Shown here in pieces: positions 42,463 through 50,743 of a stretch of 64,000 bases of DNA. The notes beneath the pieces were generated by a model. That model had not been told where the DNA came from and did not search any database. It saw only the letters and a program-made list of their open reading frames with translations. The stretch's first letter is position 1, and each line of letters opens with the position of its first letter. The stretch lies in the NCBI RefSeq assembly GCF_020073745.1, contig NZ_JAIRAU010000001.1:1178001-1242000 (forward strand). The letters are read 5' to 3'. This DNA comes from Nannocystis pusilla. GTDB lineage: Bacteria; Myxococcota_A; Polyangia; Nannocystales; Nannocystaceae. The position numbers and the translations under genes are program-made.

Positions 42463-44562
42463 ATGGAACTCGCAAAGGTCCGAAACATCGGGATCTCCGC
42501 GCACATCGACTCCGGCAAGACGACGCTCTCGGAGCGCATCCTGTTCTATTCGGGGAAGATCCACAAGATCGAGGAGGTCAAGGGCAAGTCAGGCGTCGGC
42601 GCGACGATGGACTCGATGGACCTCGAGCGCGAGAAGGGCATCACGATCCAGTCGGCTGCCACCTTCCTCGAGTGGAAGGACCACTTCCTCAACCTGATCG
42701 ACACCCCCGGACACGTCGACTTCACGATCGAGGTCGAGCGCGCCCTCAGCGTGCTCGACGGCGCGATCCTCGTGCTGTGCTCGGTCGCCGGCGTGCAGTC
42801 GCAGTCGATCACGGTCGACCGCCAGATGAAGCGCTACAACGTGCCCCGGCTGGCGTTCATCAACAAGATGGACCGCTCGGGCGCCGACCCGTTCAAGGTC
42901 ACCCGCCAGCTGCGCGAGAAGCTGCGTCACAACGCCCACCTCGTCACCTACCCGATCGGCGCCGAGGACCAGTTCGAGGGCGTCGTCGACCTGCTCACCC
43001 GTGAGGCGCTGTACTTCGACGGCGACAACGGCGAGCACATCCGCCGCGAGGCGTGCCCCGAGCACCTCAAGGAGGCGGTCGAGGAGTACCGCCTCAAGCT
43101 GGTCGAGGCGCTGGGCGACTTCGACGACGGCATCATGGAGCGCTTCCTCGAGGGCGAGGGCGCCAACGTCACCGCCGAGGAGATCGTGCCGGTGCTGCGC
43201 AAGGCGACCCTGTCGCTCAACTTCACCGCGGTGTTCTGCGGCTCGGCCTACAAGAACAAGGGCGTGCAGCACCTGCTCGACGGCGTGGTCAAGTACCTGC
43301 CGGCGCCCTTCGAGGTGAAGAACGTCGCCTACCAGATCGCCGGCGACGGCAAGGAGACCGAGGTCCAGCTCAAGAGCGAAGAGGCCGCGCCGCTGTGCGC
43401 CCTCGCGTTCAAGCTCGAAGAGGGCAAGTACGGCCAGCTGACCTACATCCGCATCTACCAGGGTCACGTCAAGAAGGGCGACACGATCTTCAACACCCGC
43501 ACGGGCAAGAAGAACAAGGTCGGTCGCCTCGTGCGCATGCACGCCGACGAGATGGTCGACATCGAGGAGGTCGGCGCGGGTCACATCGCGGCGTTCTTCG
43601 GCATCGACTGCGCGTCGGGCGACACCTTCACCGGGTCCGACGTCATCTACTCGATGCGCTCGATGTTCGTGCCGGCGCCGGTCATCAGCTACGCCGTCAC
43701 CCCGCAGAAGAAGGAGATGCTGGCCAACTTCTCGAAGGCGCTCAACCGCTTCTCGAAGGAGGACCCGACCTTCCGCGTCCACCGCGACGAGGAGTCGGGC
43801 GAGACCATCATCCAGGGCATGGGCGAGCTGCACCTCGACATCTACATCGAGCGCATGAAGCGCGAGTACCAGGTCGAGACCACCGTCGGCGAGCCGCAGG
43901 TGGCGTACCGCGAGACCATCACGCAGGAGGTCCCGTTCGTGTACATCCACAAGAAGCAGACCGGCGGCTCCGGTCAGTACGCGAAGATCGGCGGGGTGAT
44001 GCGCCCGCTGCCCGAGGACGCGCCCGACAAGACCTACCGCTTCGTCGACAACGTCGTCGGCGGCAAGATCCCGCGCGAGTACATCCCGTCGTGCGACAAC
44101 GGCTTCCGCCAGTCGCTCGACCGCGGCGTGCTCATCGGCTTCCCCGTCGTCGGCGTCGAGATGGAGGTCAACGACGGTGCCGCCCACGCGGTCGACTCGA
44201 GCGACATGGCGTTCCAGATCGCCGCCCGCGCGGCCTTCAAGGAGACCATGCCCAAGGCCTCTCCGCAGGTGCTCGAGCCGATCATGAAGGTCGCCGTCGA
44301 GACTCCCGAGGAGTTCCAGGGCGGCATCCAGGGCGGCCTCGTCCGTCGCCGCGGCAACATCATCAACTCGGAGTCGAGCATGGGCATCAGCGTCATCGAG
44401 GCCCACGTCCCGCTGGCGACGATGTTCGGCTACTCCACCGAGCTCCGCAGCATGTCGCAGGGCAAGGCCGAGTACACGATGGAGTTCGAGCGCTACGAGG
44501 CGGTCCCCCGCCAGGTCCAGGACGAACTCATCAAGAAGTACGCCGGCAACAAGAAGGGCTGA
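42463..44562 (+). CDS. fusA: Elongation factor G, mitochondrial-like subtype
   Basis: EF-G drives ribosome translocation (or, in some subtypes, ribosome recycling) with GTP. The 699-residue product has all G motifs: [19 protein letters not shown] (G1), [11 protein letters not shown] (G2), DTPGHVDF (G3), NKMDRSGAD (G4), and domains II-V to the C-terminus. The Ser in HIDSGKTT, in place of the Ala in HIDAGKTTT of ordinary bacterial EF-G, and the [21 protein letters not shown] style mark the group that includes mitochondrial EFG1 and the spd-type EF-Gs of spirochaetes, planctomycetes and some deltaproteobacteria. It is not beside rpsL/rpsG/tuf here, so a second, str-operon EF-G may exist elsewhere. 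Confidence 0.95.
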   Translation: MELAKVRNIGISAHIDSGKTTLSERILFYSGKIHKIEEVKGKSGVGATMDSMDLEREKGITIQSAATFLEWKDHFLNLIDTPGHVDFTIEVERALSVLDGAILVLCSVAGVQSQSITVDRQMKRYNVPRLAFINKMDRSGADPFKVTRQLREKLRHNAHLVTYPIGAEDQFEGVVDLLTREALYFDGDNGEHIRREACPEHLKEAVEEYRLKLVEALGDFDDGIMERFLEGEGANVTAEEIVPVLRKATLSLNFTAVFCGSAYKNKGVQHLLDGVVKYLPAPFEVKNVAYQIAGDGKETEVQLKSEEAAPLCALAFKLEEGKYGQLTYIRIYQGHVKKGDTIFNTRTGKKNKVGRLVRMHADEMVDIEEVGAGHIAAFFGIDCASGDTFTGSDVIYSMRSMFVPAPVISYAVTPQKKEMLANFSKALNRFSKEDPTFRVHRDEESGETIIQGMGELHLDIYIERMKREYQVETTVGEPQVAYRETITQEVPFVYIHKKQTGGSGQYAKIGGVMRPLPEDAPDKTYRFVDNVVGGKIPREYIPSCDNGFRQSLDRGVLIGFPVVGVEMEVNDGAAHAVDSSDMAFQIAARAAFKETMPKASPQVLEPIMKVAVETPEEFQGGIQGGLVRRRGNIINSESSMGISVIEAHVPLATMFGYSTELRSMSQGKAEYTMEFERYEAVPRQVQDELIKKYAGNKKG

Positions 44563-44588
44563 GGCCCGCGCGGCGACGGTCCGCGAGT

Positions 44589-44620
44589 CGAGGGCGGTGC
44601 GAGCAATCGCGCCGCCCTCG
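44589..44620 (+). terminator. Hairpin terminator of fusA
   Basis: A 14-bp stem (one G-T pair) with tetraloop GCAA, 26 nt after the fusA stop, followed by GCGCTTTCTC. It is the best-formed hairpin after a gene in the window. Confidence 0.7.
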
Positions 44621-44644
44621 GCGCTTTCTCGGGCAGGCACATGA

Positions 44645-44662
44645 CCTGTCCGCCGGGACAGC
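44645..44662. repeat. TGTC-N6-GACA repeat
   Basis: CCTGTC-CGCCGG-GACAGC in the gap between fusA and the convergent polymerase gene; a lone CCTGTCC half lies at 44750. Confidence 0.8.
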
Positions 44663-44755
44663 TGGCACGAGGGTCGGCGCATTCTCGAGCCCGCACGTGA
44701 CAAGCTGCTGCGAGTCCACATGGCGCCGTCGGCGGCGCCTTTGTGATCACCTGTC

Positions 44756-47140
44756 CTAGCGGCCAGTCTTGGCGAGCGCCCGCTCGAGCGCGTGGCGGCG
44801 CTGCAGCGCGGCGCGGTCGCCGGGGCGGGCGAGCAGGCGGGGCAGCAGCTCGCGGGCGCGGGCGAGGGCGTCGGGCTGGCCGTCGCGGAGGAACGAGCCG
44901 AGCAGGGTCTCCTCGATCAGGGCGACCTGGGCCGGGTCGGTGACGAGGCCCTGCGACAGCGCCTCCTCGAGGTCGCGCTGCAGCTCGCGCTCCCGCGGGA
45001 TCCGCTGGCTCTCCAGCGCGCGCGCCAGCAGCAGGTGGCTGTGCACCTCGTGCGGCGCCAGCATGCGCAGCAGGCGGGCGTAGTGCAGCGCGAGCGACGG
45101 GTTGTCGAGCGCGAGGGCCAGGCGGACCTGCATGTGCAGCACCGGCGGCTCGCGGCCGTCGACCTGGCTGCGCGCGGCCGCGAGGATCGCCGCGTAGGCC
45201 GGGGCCTCGGCGATCAGCGACTCCATCACCACCGCCCACGGCGCCAGCTCCTTCGGCATCAGCGGCGCCAGCTCCTCGGCGTTGGGGTAGCGGACCAGCA
45301 GGTAGCGCGTGAGGTCGAGGTCGGGCGGGTGCCGCATCGTCGCCAGCGTCCGCGCCAGCGCGCTCGCCGACTCGGCCGCGTCGCCGAGCTCGCGCGCCGC
45401 GTGGGCCCGCCGCAGCCACGCGTCGGAGTTGGCCGGCTGCAGCTCGCTCGCCACCGTCGCCCGCGCCCGCGCCTGGGCCCAGTCCTCGATCTCGAGCGCG
45501 CGCTGGGCCAGCAGGATGTGCAGCGACGCGTCGAGCGGGCGCATGCGCTGAGCTGCCTCCGGGGACATGTCCCCGGAGACGATCGCCTCGTCGCCGGCGG
45601 ACCGGTTCTGCCAGGTGTAGGGCTGGGCCCACAGCGCCAGCGACCCGGCCACGGCGAGCACGAGGCCGCCGACCAGCAGGGCGGCGCGGGCCGGCGCGCG
45701 CACGAAGCCGCGGCGCTCCGACAGCGAGCCGGCCAGGGCGCACAGCGGGGCGGCGACGCCGAGGAACTCGAGGTTGAAGTCGGCGAGGTTGTGGATCGCC
45801 AGGGCCAGCGGGCCGCACAGCGCGACGCGGCGGGCGTTGACCTGCCGGCCGCTGCCGGTGGTGTACATGGCGGCGATCCACCACCACAGCAGGCCGAGCG
45901 CGATAAGACCGCCGCCGAGCGGGCCCCACTCGACCAGCATCGCCGCGGGGGCCGACTCGAGGTGGGTGTGGACGACGCCGAGCGGGCGCGAGTCGACGGC
46001 CGGGAACAGGTCGAGGAAGGCGCCGCGGCCGACGCCGAGCGCGGGCGACAGGTCGATCAGCGCCACCGCGTCGGAGGCGATCCGGAACTTGGTCTCGGCC
46101 TCGTCGACGTGCCACAGCGTCGCCAGCTCGGCCCACGCGCCCTGGCGCGCGACCACCAGCGCCAACATCCCGAGCCCGACCGCCAGCGCGCCGCGCTGCA
46201 GCCACAGCCGGTCCTGCGGGTCGCGGCTCGACCTGCTCGAAGGGGCAGGTCCCTTGCGCCAGGCGAACATCAGCGCCACCGGGGCGACCACCGCCAGCGC
46301 GACGATCGCCGCGCGCGACAGCGACAGCAGCAGCGCCGCGCCCTGGATCGCCAGCGCCGCCAGGGCGGCCAGCCGGCGCTCGCGCAGCCGCCCGACCAGC
46401 CCCGGGTCGGTGGCCGTACGGCCCTGCATCCGCATGTGCACCGCCAGCGCGCCGGCGCTGAAGACCCCGAGCAAGAACAGGCCGGCCTGATGGTTGGCGT
46501 TGACGAAGGTCGTCAGCAACGCGGGCGTGACCGTCGGGTCGACCTGCAGCGGCTGGTAGAGGCCGTAGATCGCCTCGACGCCGAACGCGGCCTGCGTGAG
46601 CCCGATCAGCGCCACCAGCGAGCCGGCCAGCGCGACCATCCCGGCGCTGATCCGCCACGACATCTGCGCGGCGGCGACGAACAGCGCGGTCAAGGCGAGC
46701 AGCCGCGCGGCCTCGAGGGCGCTGTCCCCGGGGACAGGTGAGAGGCCCGGCCACGGCGTCGCCCCGCTGCCGGCCAGCGCCGCGGCCACGTGCGCGGTCA
46801 GCCCGGGCGCCATCAGCTCGCGCAGGAACAGCGGCAGCGGCATCCACTGCAGCAGCGTCAGGCCGGCCGCGAACAGGCCGATGTACGCGCCCGACGGCAC
46901 GCGCAGCGGGCTCTCGCTGCGCGTACACAGCCGCACCCACAGCGCGAGGACCATCGCGCAGAACAGCGGCACCACGATCGACGGCACCCCACCCAGCCAC
47001 AGCGCCGGCCCGGCGATCGCCAGCCCGAGCGAGATCCGCGACCACGGCGGCTGGGACGGCCGGTCGCGCGCGATCGAGCTGACCGCGGCCTCGGGCTCGA
47101 GGCCGCGAACCACCACGGACGGGATCTTGGGAGGAGACAT
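44756..47140 (-). CDS. O-antigen polymerase/ligase-like membrane protein with C-terminal TPR region
   Basis: A polytopic inner-membrane protein of the O-antigen ligase/polymerase (Wzy/WaaL) type, which would join polysaccharide repeat units on the outer side of the membrane. The ATG at 47140 (MSPPKIPSVVVRG) is preferred over a TTG at 47188. Roughly ten to twelve membrane spans lie in residues 45-490. The family signatures are TTFVNANHQAGLFLLG, LLLSLSRAAIVALAVV and the loop ALGVGRGAFLDLFPAVDSRPLGVVHTHLESAP cut by a hydrophobic stretch (VEWGPLGGGLIALGLLWWW), with His/Arg residues typical of polymerases. The last 280 residues form TPR-like helices. Near or exact repeat palindromes lie inside at 45557-45578, 46231-46250 and 46722-46737. 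Confidence 0.8.
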   Translation of the reverse strand: MSPPKIPSVVVRGLEPEAAVSSIARDRPSQPPWSRISLGLAIAGPALWLGGVPSIVVPLFCAMVLALWVRLCTRSESPLRVPSGAYIGLFAAGLTLLQWMPLPLFLRELMAPGLTAHVAAALAGSGATPWPGLSPVPGDSALEAARLLALTALFVAAAQMSWRISAGMVALAGSLVALIGLTQAAFGVEAIYGLYQPLQVDPTVTPALLTTFVNANHQAGLFLLGVFSAGALAVHMRMQGRTATDPGLVGRLRERRLAALAALAIQGAALLLSLSRAAIVALAVVAPVALMFAWRKGPAPSSRSSRDPQDRLWLQRGALAVGLGMLALVVARQGAWAELATLWHVDEAETKFRIASDAVALIDLSPALGVGRGAFLDLFPAVDSRPLGVVHTHLESAPAAMLVEWGPLGGGLIALGLLWWWIAAMYTTGSGRQVNARRVALCGPLALAIHNLADFNLEFLGVAAPLCALAGSLSERRGFVRAPARAALLVGGLVLAVAGSLALWAQPYTWQNRSAGDEAIVSGDMSPEAAQRMRPLDASLHILLAQRALEIEDWAQARARATVASELQPANSDAWLRRAHAARELGDAAESASALARTLATMRHPPDLDLTRYLLVRYPNAEELAPLMPKELAPWAVVMESLIAEAPAYAAILAAARSQVDGREPPVLHMQVRLALALDNPSLALHYARLLRMLAPHEVHSHLLLARALESQRIPRERELQRDLEEALSQGLVTDPAQVALIEETLLGSFLRDGQPDALARARELLPRLLARPGDRAALQRRHALERALAKTGR
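45557..45578. repeat. Perfect 22-bp palindrome centred on ACATGT, inside a gene
   Basis: Eleven-base arms CTCCGGGGACA and TGTCCCCGGAG abut with no loop. A member of the GACATGTC repeat family embedded in the polymerase coding sequence. Confidence 0.85.
46722..46737. repeat. Perfect 16-bp palindrome, TGTC-N6-GACA, inside a gene
   Basis: CTGTCCCCGGGGACAG, an exact copy with palindromic spacer, in the polymerase coding sequence. Confidence 0.85.
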
Positions 47141-47703
47141 CGACGAGGAGCCGCGAACGGGGGGATCGGGCGACAAGGTCAGTGGCAAGAACGCGCGTCA
47201 GATCGGTTCGGCGGGGCCTGACGCACCGGACAAGGATACTAGCCCGAGCTCGACCTGGCCTGTCGGGCTGCCTCGGGCCTGCTCCCGGGGGCGAGCGAGC
47301 GGCCTGCCCCCACCTCCGTGGCCGCGCCCGACCGGAGATCTACTCCGTGGTCCCCGGCCGCATTTCCCCCGCGAAAAGCCCGCCCGCTCGACATCGGCCC
47401 GGGCGGCGGCGCCACCCGGAGCCAACGCCACGAGCGGTCTCGAACCTCGTCGACTCCGCAGCCGCCGCCGAGGCGCGGTCGCCAGGGCGGATGTTTGGAT
47501 GGCTTAAAGGACATGTCCGATGGAAAATGTTTTAAAAAACATGTCAGAAGAGATATGGCGATCGGTTCGATGCGCGCGGACGTGAGAGATTTACATGTTT
47601 TTTCGGACATATTGCGAGGAGTGAGCCGCAGGTGCGGACGTGGTGGTGTGCCCCCAGGCGCCCGCGGCTTGTCGCCTCCCCATGCGGCTGATACTCCTCC
47701 CGC
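47141..47703. repeat. Divergent gap with a cluster of GACATGT elements
   Basis: No gene seen in about 560 nt between the polymerase and the beta-helix lipoprotein genes. From 47,510 to 47,611 there are several elements of the repeat family in an AT-richer setting: GGACATGTCC (47,509-47,518), ATGTTTT/AAAACAT (47,527-47,542) and ACATGTTTTTTCGGACAT (47,593-47,610). GATACT (47,690-47,695), 8 nt before the ATG at 47704, may be that gene's -10. Confidence 0.6.
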
Positions 47704-49515
47704 ATGACATTGCGCGAGAGCCTCGTTCGCCTGGGATGCATGGCCGTGTCGGGCGCGCTCGCGGCCTGTCCCGCGGGCGGCGACGCGACGACCACCAGCA
47801 GCGGCAGCGAGGGCGCGAGCACCGGCGAGGCGACGACGACGACCACGGGCGCGACGCCGACCGAGCCGACGACGGGCGCCGGCACGACCGAGGGGGTCGG
47901 CACGACCGGCCCGGGCGCCACCACGCTCGTGCCGGACCTCGGCGAGGCCAGCAGCACCGGCGACGACACGACCGGCGCAGCCCAGTGCCCGCCACCGCTC
48001 GAGCAGCCGCCGGGGAGCTGGACGTCGCAGATCGTGCCGGTCGAGGGCGACGCGCTGACCTACGTCGCCGACGATCAGGGCAACCGGATCGCCGACTTCA
48101 GCTACGCCGGCTACCACCGCGGCGAGGCTGCGATCCCCGACGTGCCGATGGCCCTGGGGATCGGTCCGGTCGACGGCGACAACACGGCGCAGATCCAGCA
48201 GGCGATCGACGAGCTCGGCGCCATGCCGCTCGGGGTCGACGGCCTGCGCGGGGCGGTCCTGCTCGCGCCGGGCGAGTACCCGATCCACGGCACCGTGCTC
48301 CTGCGCCACAGCGGCGTGGTGCTGCGCGGCGCAGGTGACGGCGACGATCCGGCCAGCAGCACGATCCTCCGCGCCGTCGGCGACGAGCCGCACCAGCGCG
48401 TGGTCATCGTCGTCGGCAGCGGCGACAATCACAAGTGGCAGCCCGAGCTGCCGAACACGCGCAGCGACATCGTCAGCGAGCTGGTGCCGGTCGGCGCGCG
48501 CAGCTTCGACGTCGCCGACCCGTCGCTCTACGCGGTCGGCGACCACGTGGTGATCGTGCACCCGTGCACCGACGCGTGGCTGGCGGCGGTCGACCACGGC
48601 GGGCCGGGGATGGACGCGCCGTGGGCCGGCAACACCCTGCCGCTGGTGTTCAAGCGCCAGGTCCTGGGCCTCGACGGCGCGACGCTGACGATCGACGCGC
48701 CGGTGTTCAACCACCTCGACCGCGCGCTGTCGCAGTCGTACGTCTACAAGGCCGACCGCGAGGGGCTCGTCACCGAGGTCGGCGTCGAGGACCTGCGCAT
48801 CGACATCGAGACGCTCGGCGGCGACGACGAGGATCACGCCTGGTCGGCGATCGCCATGCGCGGGCTCGAGGACGCGTGGGTGCGCCGCTTCACCGCCCTG
48901 CACTTCGGCTACGCCGCGGTGACGATCCAGACCGGCACGCAGATCACCGTGGCCGATGCGCGGGCGCTCGACCCGGTGGCGCAGATCACGGGCGAGCGCA
49001 TGTACAACTTCGACGTCAGCAACGCCCAGCAGATCCTCTTCACCCACTGTCACGCGACCGGCGGGCGCCACCACTTCGTCTCGAACGGCACGAGCTACAC
49101 CTCGGGCGTGGTGTTCCACCGCTCGACGTCCACCGGCCCGAACGCGTCGAGCGAGGGCCACCGGCGCTGGAGCATGGGGCTGCTCTACGACAACATCGTC
49201 GAGTCCGAGCCGGCCAAGGCCGGGCTCGTCGTGCTCGGCCTGTACAACCGCGGCGACTACGGCACCAGCCACGGCTGGTCGTCGGTGCACTCGGTGGCCT
49301 GGAACTACGACACCGGCGAACAGGGCGTCGGGGTCATCCAGCGCCCGCCCACGGCCCAGAACTACGCGATCGGCGGGGCCGGCACGTTCTCGGGCAAAAA
49401 GCCGCCGGCGCCGTTCGACCAGCCCGAGGGCTACATCGAGGGCACCGGGCAGCCGGGCCTCGTCCCCGAGTCGCTGTACGAGCGTCAGCTGGCCGAGCGG
49501 CTGTGCGGCCGCTGA
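47704..49515 (+). CDS. Right-handed beta-helix lipoprotein (pectate-lyase-3-like)
   Basis: A 603-residue secreted lipoprotein. Lipobox LAAC, Thr/Gly-rich linker to about residue 90, then a parallel beta-helix domain beginning with the hallmark DNTAQIQQAIDELG and LLAPGEYPIHGTVLLRHSGV, and continuing through coils (VLRGAGDGDD, LRIDIETLGG, AWVRRFTALHFGYAAVTIQTG, FTHCHATGGRHHFVSNGTSY). This fold is shared by polysaccharide lyases and hydrolases; it lies between polymerase and GH114 genes, so it may trim the same polysaccharide. The catalytic residues cannot be assigned with certainty. Confidence 0.78.
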   Translation: MTLRESLVRLGCMAVSGALAACPAGGDATTTSSGSEGASTGEATTTTTGATPTEPTTGAGTTEGVGTTGPGATTLVPDLGEASSTGDDTTGAAQCPPPLEQPPGSWTSQIVPVEGDALTYVADDQGNRIADFSYAGYHRGEAAIPDVPMALGIGPVDGDNTAQIQQAIDELGAMPLGVDGLRGAVLLAPGEYPIHGTVLLRHSGVVLRGAGDGDDPASSTILRAVGDEPHQRVVIVVGSGDNHKWQPELPNTRSDIVSELVPVGARSFDVADPSLYAVGDHVVIVHPCTDAWLAAVDHGGPGMDAPWAGNTLPLVFKRQVLGLDGATLTIDAPVFNHLDRALSQSYVYKADREGLVTEVGVEDLRIDIETLGGDDEDHAWSAIAMRGLEDAWVRRFTALHFGYAAVTIQTGTQITVADARALDPVAQITGERMYNFDVSNAQQILFTHCHATGGRHHFVSNGTSYTSGVVFHRSTSTGPNASSEGHRRWSMGLLYDNIVESEPAKAGLVVLGLYNRGDYGTSHGWSSVHSVAWNYDTGEQGVGVIQRPPTAQNYAIGGAGTFSGKKPPAPFDQPEGYIEGTGQPGLVPESLYERQLAERLCGR

Positions 49516-49521
49516 ATCATG

Positions 49522-49541
49522 ACATGTCTCGAAGGACATGT
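49522..49541. repeat. TGTC-N6-GACA repeat between convergent genes
   Basis: ACATGTC-TCGAAG-GACATGT, arms of 7 bp, the only structure in the 38-nt gap between two convergent genes; it could act as a bidirectional terminator. Confidence 0.85.
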
Positions 49542-49553
49542 CGGACGCGGCGC

Positions 49554-50576
49554 TCAGCAGGCGTCGCGCACGTACTCGGGCTCGCCGGGGGTGGTGAGGT
49601 CGAGGTCGCGGAGGACGATCGACATCCCCGGGTAGGCGGCGCACCCGGCCGCAAAGTCCTCGGCGACATACTCGATCATCAGGACCGCGTCGCCGTAGGT
49701 GCCGATGTAGTCGCCGCACTCGTCATAGGTGCTGCACTCCTCGGCCACCGCGAAGTCGGTGCCCATCTCGTCCGCGCGATCGAGGAGCTCCGTCGAGTTC
49801 TTCTGCGCGATCGCCAGGCCCTCGGCGTGGGCCGCGGCCGACAGCAGGGCCATGTAGGCGACGTTGTCGTCCTGCGTGAGCAGATCCTGCGAGCGCGAGT
49901 AGGAGTCGAGGTTGTCGATCTCGATCGCCTGGTAGCCATCGGCCTTGCAGCCGGAGATCCATCCGCCGACGATCTCGGCCAAAGCGGCCCGCTTGTCCGG
50001 CGTGCTGGTGTCGAGCAGCATCTCGTCCCAGTCCTCGTCGATCACCGGGTCGCCCATGCCGTCGCGCAGCACCAGGTCGGGGTGGTCGTCGAGCCAGAAG
50101 CTCTCCTCGTCGGGCTGGGCCTGGAACCCGTTGACGTAGCAGATGCTGTAAAGGCCCGCGGCGGGCGGATCGTTGCGGTCGCGCGAGACGATCTGCACGC
50201 CCTCGGGCGGGTCGTAGGCGCCGCCGAGCTGGTAGTCGAAGCCTCCGTCGGGCGGCGGCAACTCGACGCCCGGGTCCCCGGTGGTCTCGCTCGTGGCAGT
50301 CGTGGTTTGGCCCGTGGTTTCGCCGGTGGTGGTGCTCGTGGTCGGGGCAGTCGGGTCGGGCTCGGCGGTTGGGTCGGGCTCTGCGGTGGGATCGGCGGTG
50401 GAGCCTGATGGGGTGGTGCCGGTCGGTGCGCCGGTCGAATCGTCGGTCGCGCTGCCGGTCGAATCGGCGGTGTCGGTCGCCGACGCGGTCGACCCGGAGG
50501 TGTCGTCGGAGCCGCCGCCGCCGCACGCTCCGAGGAGCAGCGCCGACAACGACCAGACCTGCGAACGTCTCGTCAT
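49554..50576 (-). CDS. GH114 glycoside hydrolase lipoprotein (endo-alpha-1,4-polygalactosaminidase-like)
   Basis: A 340-residue lipoprotein of the GH114 family, which cuts galactosamine-containing polysaccharides. The ATG at 50576 opens a signal peptide with lipobox LLGAC; the linker is Asp/Thr/Pro-rich. Catalytic-domain motifs: FDYQLGGAYDPPEGVQIVSRD, YSICYVNGFQAQP, the acidic pair GYQAIEIDNLDSYSRSQDLLT, LAIAQKNSTELLD and FAVAEECSTYDECGDYIGTY. TACCGT (minus strand, 50583-50588) ends 6 nt before the start. Its place next to polymerase and Wzc-like genes suggests that it processes the exported polymer. Confidence 0.87.
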   Translation of the reverse strand: MTRRSQVWSLSALLLGACGGGGSDDTSGSTASATDTADSTGSATDDSTGAPTGTTPSGSTADPTAEPDPTAEPDPTAPTTSTTTGETTGQTTTATSETTGDPGVELPPPDGGFDYQLGGAYDPPEGVQIVSRDRNDPPAAGLYSICYVNGFQAQPDEESFWLDDHPDLVLRDGMGDPVIDEDWDEMLLDTSTPDKRAALAEIVGGWISGCKADGYQAIEIDNLDSYSRSQDLLTQDDNVAYMALLSAAAHAEGLAIAQKNSTELLDRADEMGTDFAVAEECSTYDECGDYIGTYGDAVLMIEYVAEDFAAGCAAYPGMSIVLRDLDLTTPGEPEYVRDAC

Positions 50577-50582
50577 GGCGCG

Positions 50583-50588
50583 ACGGTA
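50583..50588 (-). promoter_or_regulatory. -10-like box of the GH114 gene
   Basis: TACCGT on the minus strand ends 6 nt before the ATG at 50576. Confidence 0.4.
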
Positions 50589-50694
50589 CCACGCGGGCGC
50601 CGACGAAAACGCGCGGCGAGCGGAGCACGTGACGCGCGGGTCGCGGGCGGGGCCCCTCGACCCGCCGCGGCCCGCGGGCCTCGCTCGATCGGTT

Positions 50695-50729
50695 ATGTCC
50701 AGGCGGACATGTCCTTGGGGGCATGTCGC
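50695..50729. repeat. Two adjacent TGTC/GACA repeats
   Basis: TGTC-CAGGCG-GACA (50696-50709) overlaps ACATGTCC-TTGGGG-GCATGT (50708-50725) in the gap after the Wzc-like gene. Confidence 0.8.
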
Positions 50730-50743
50730 GCGGTAGCGATCGC

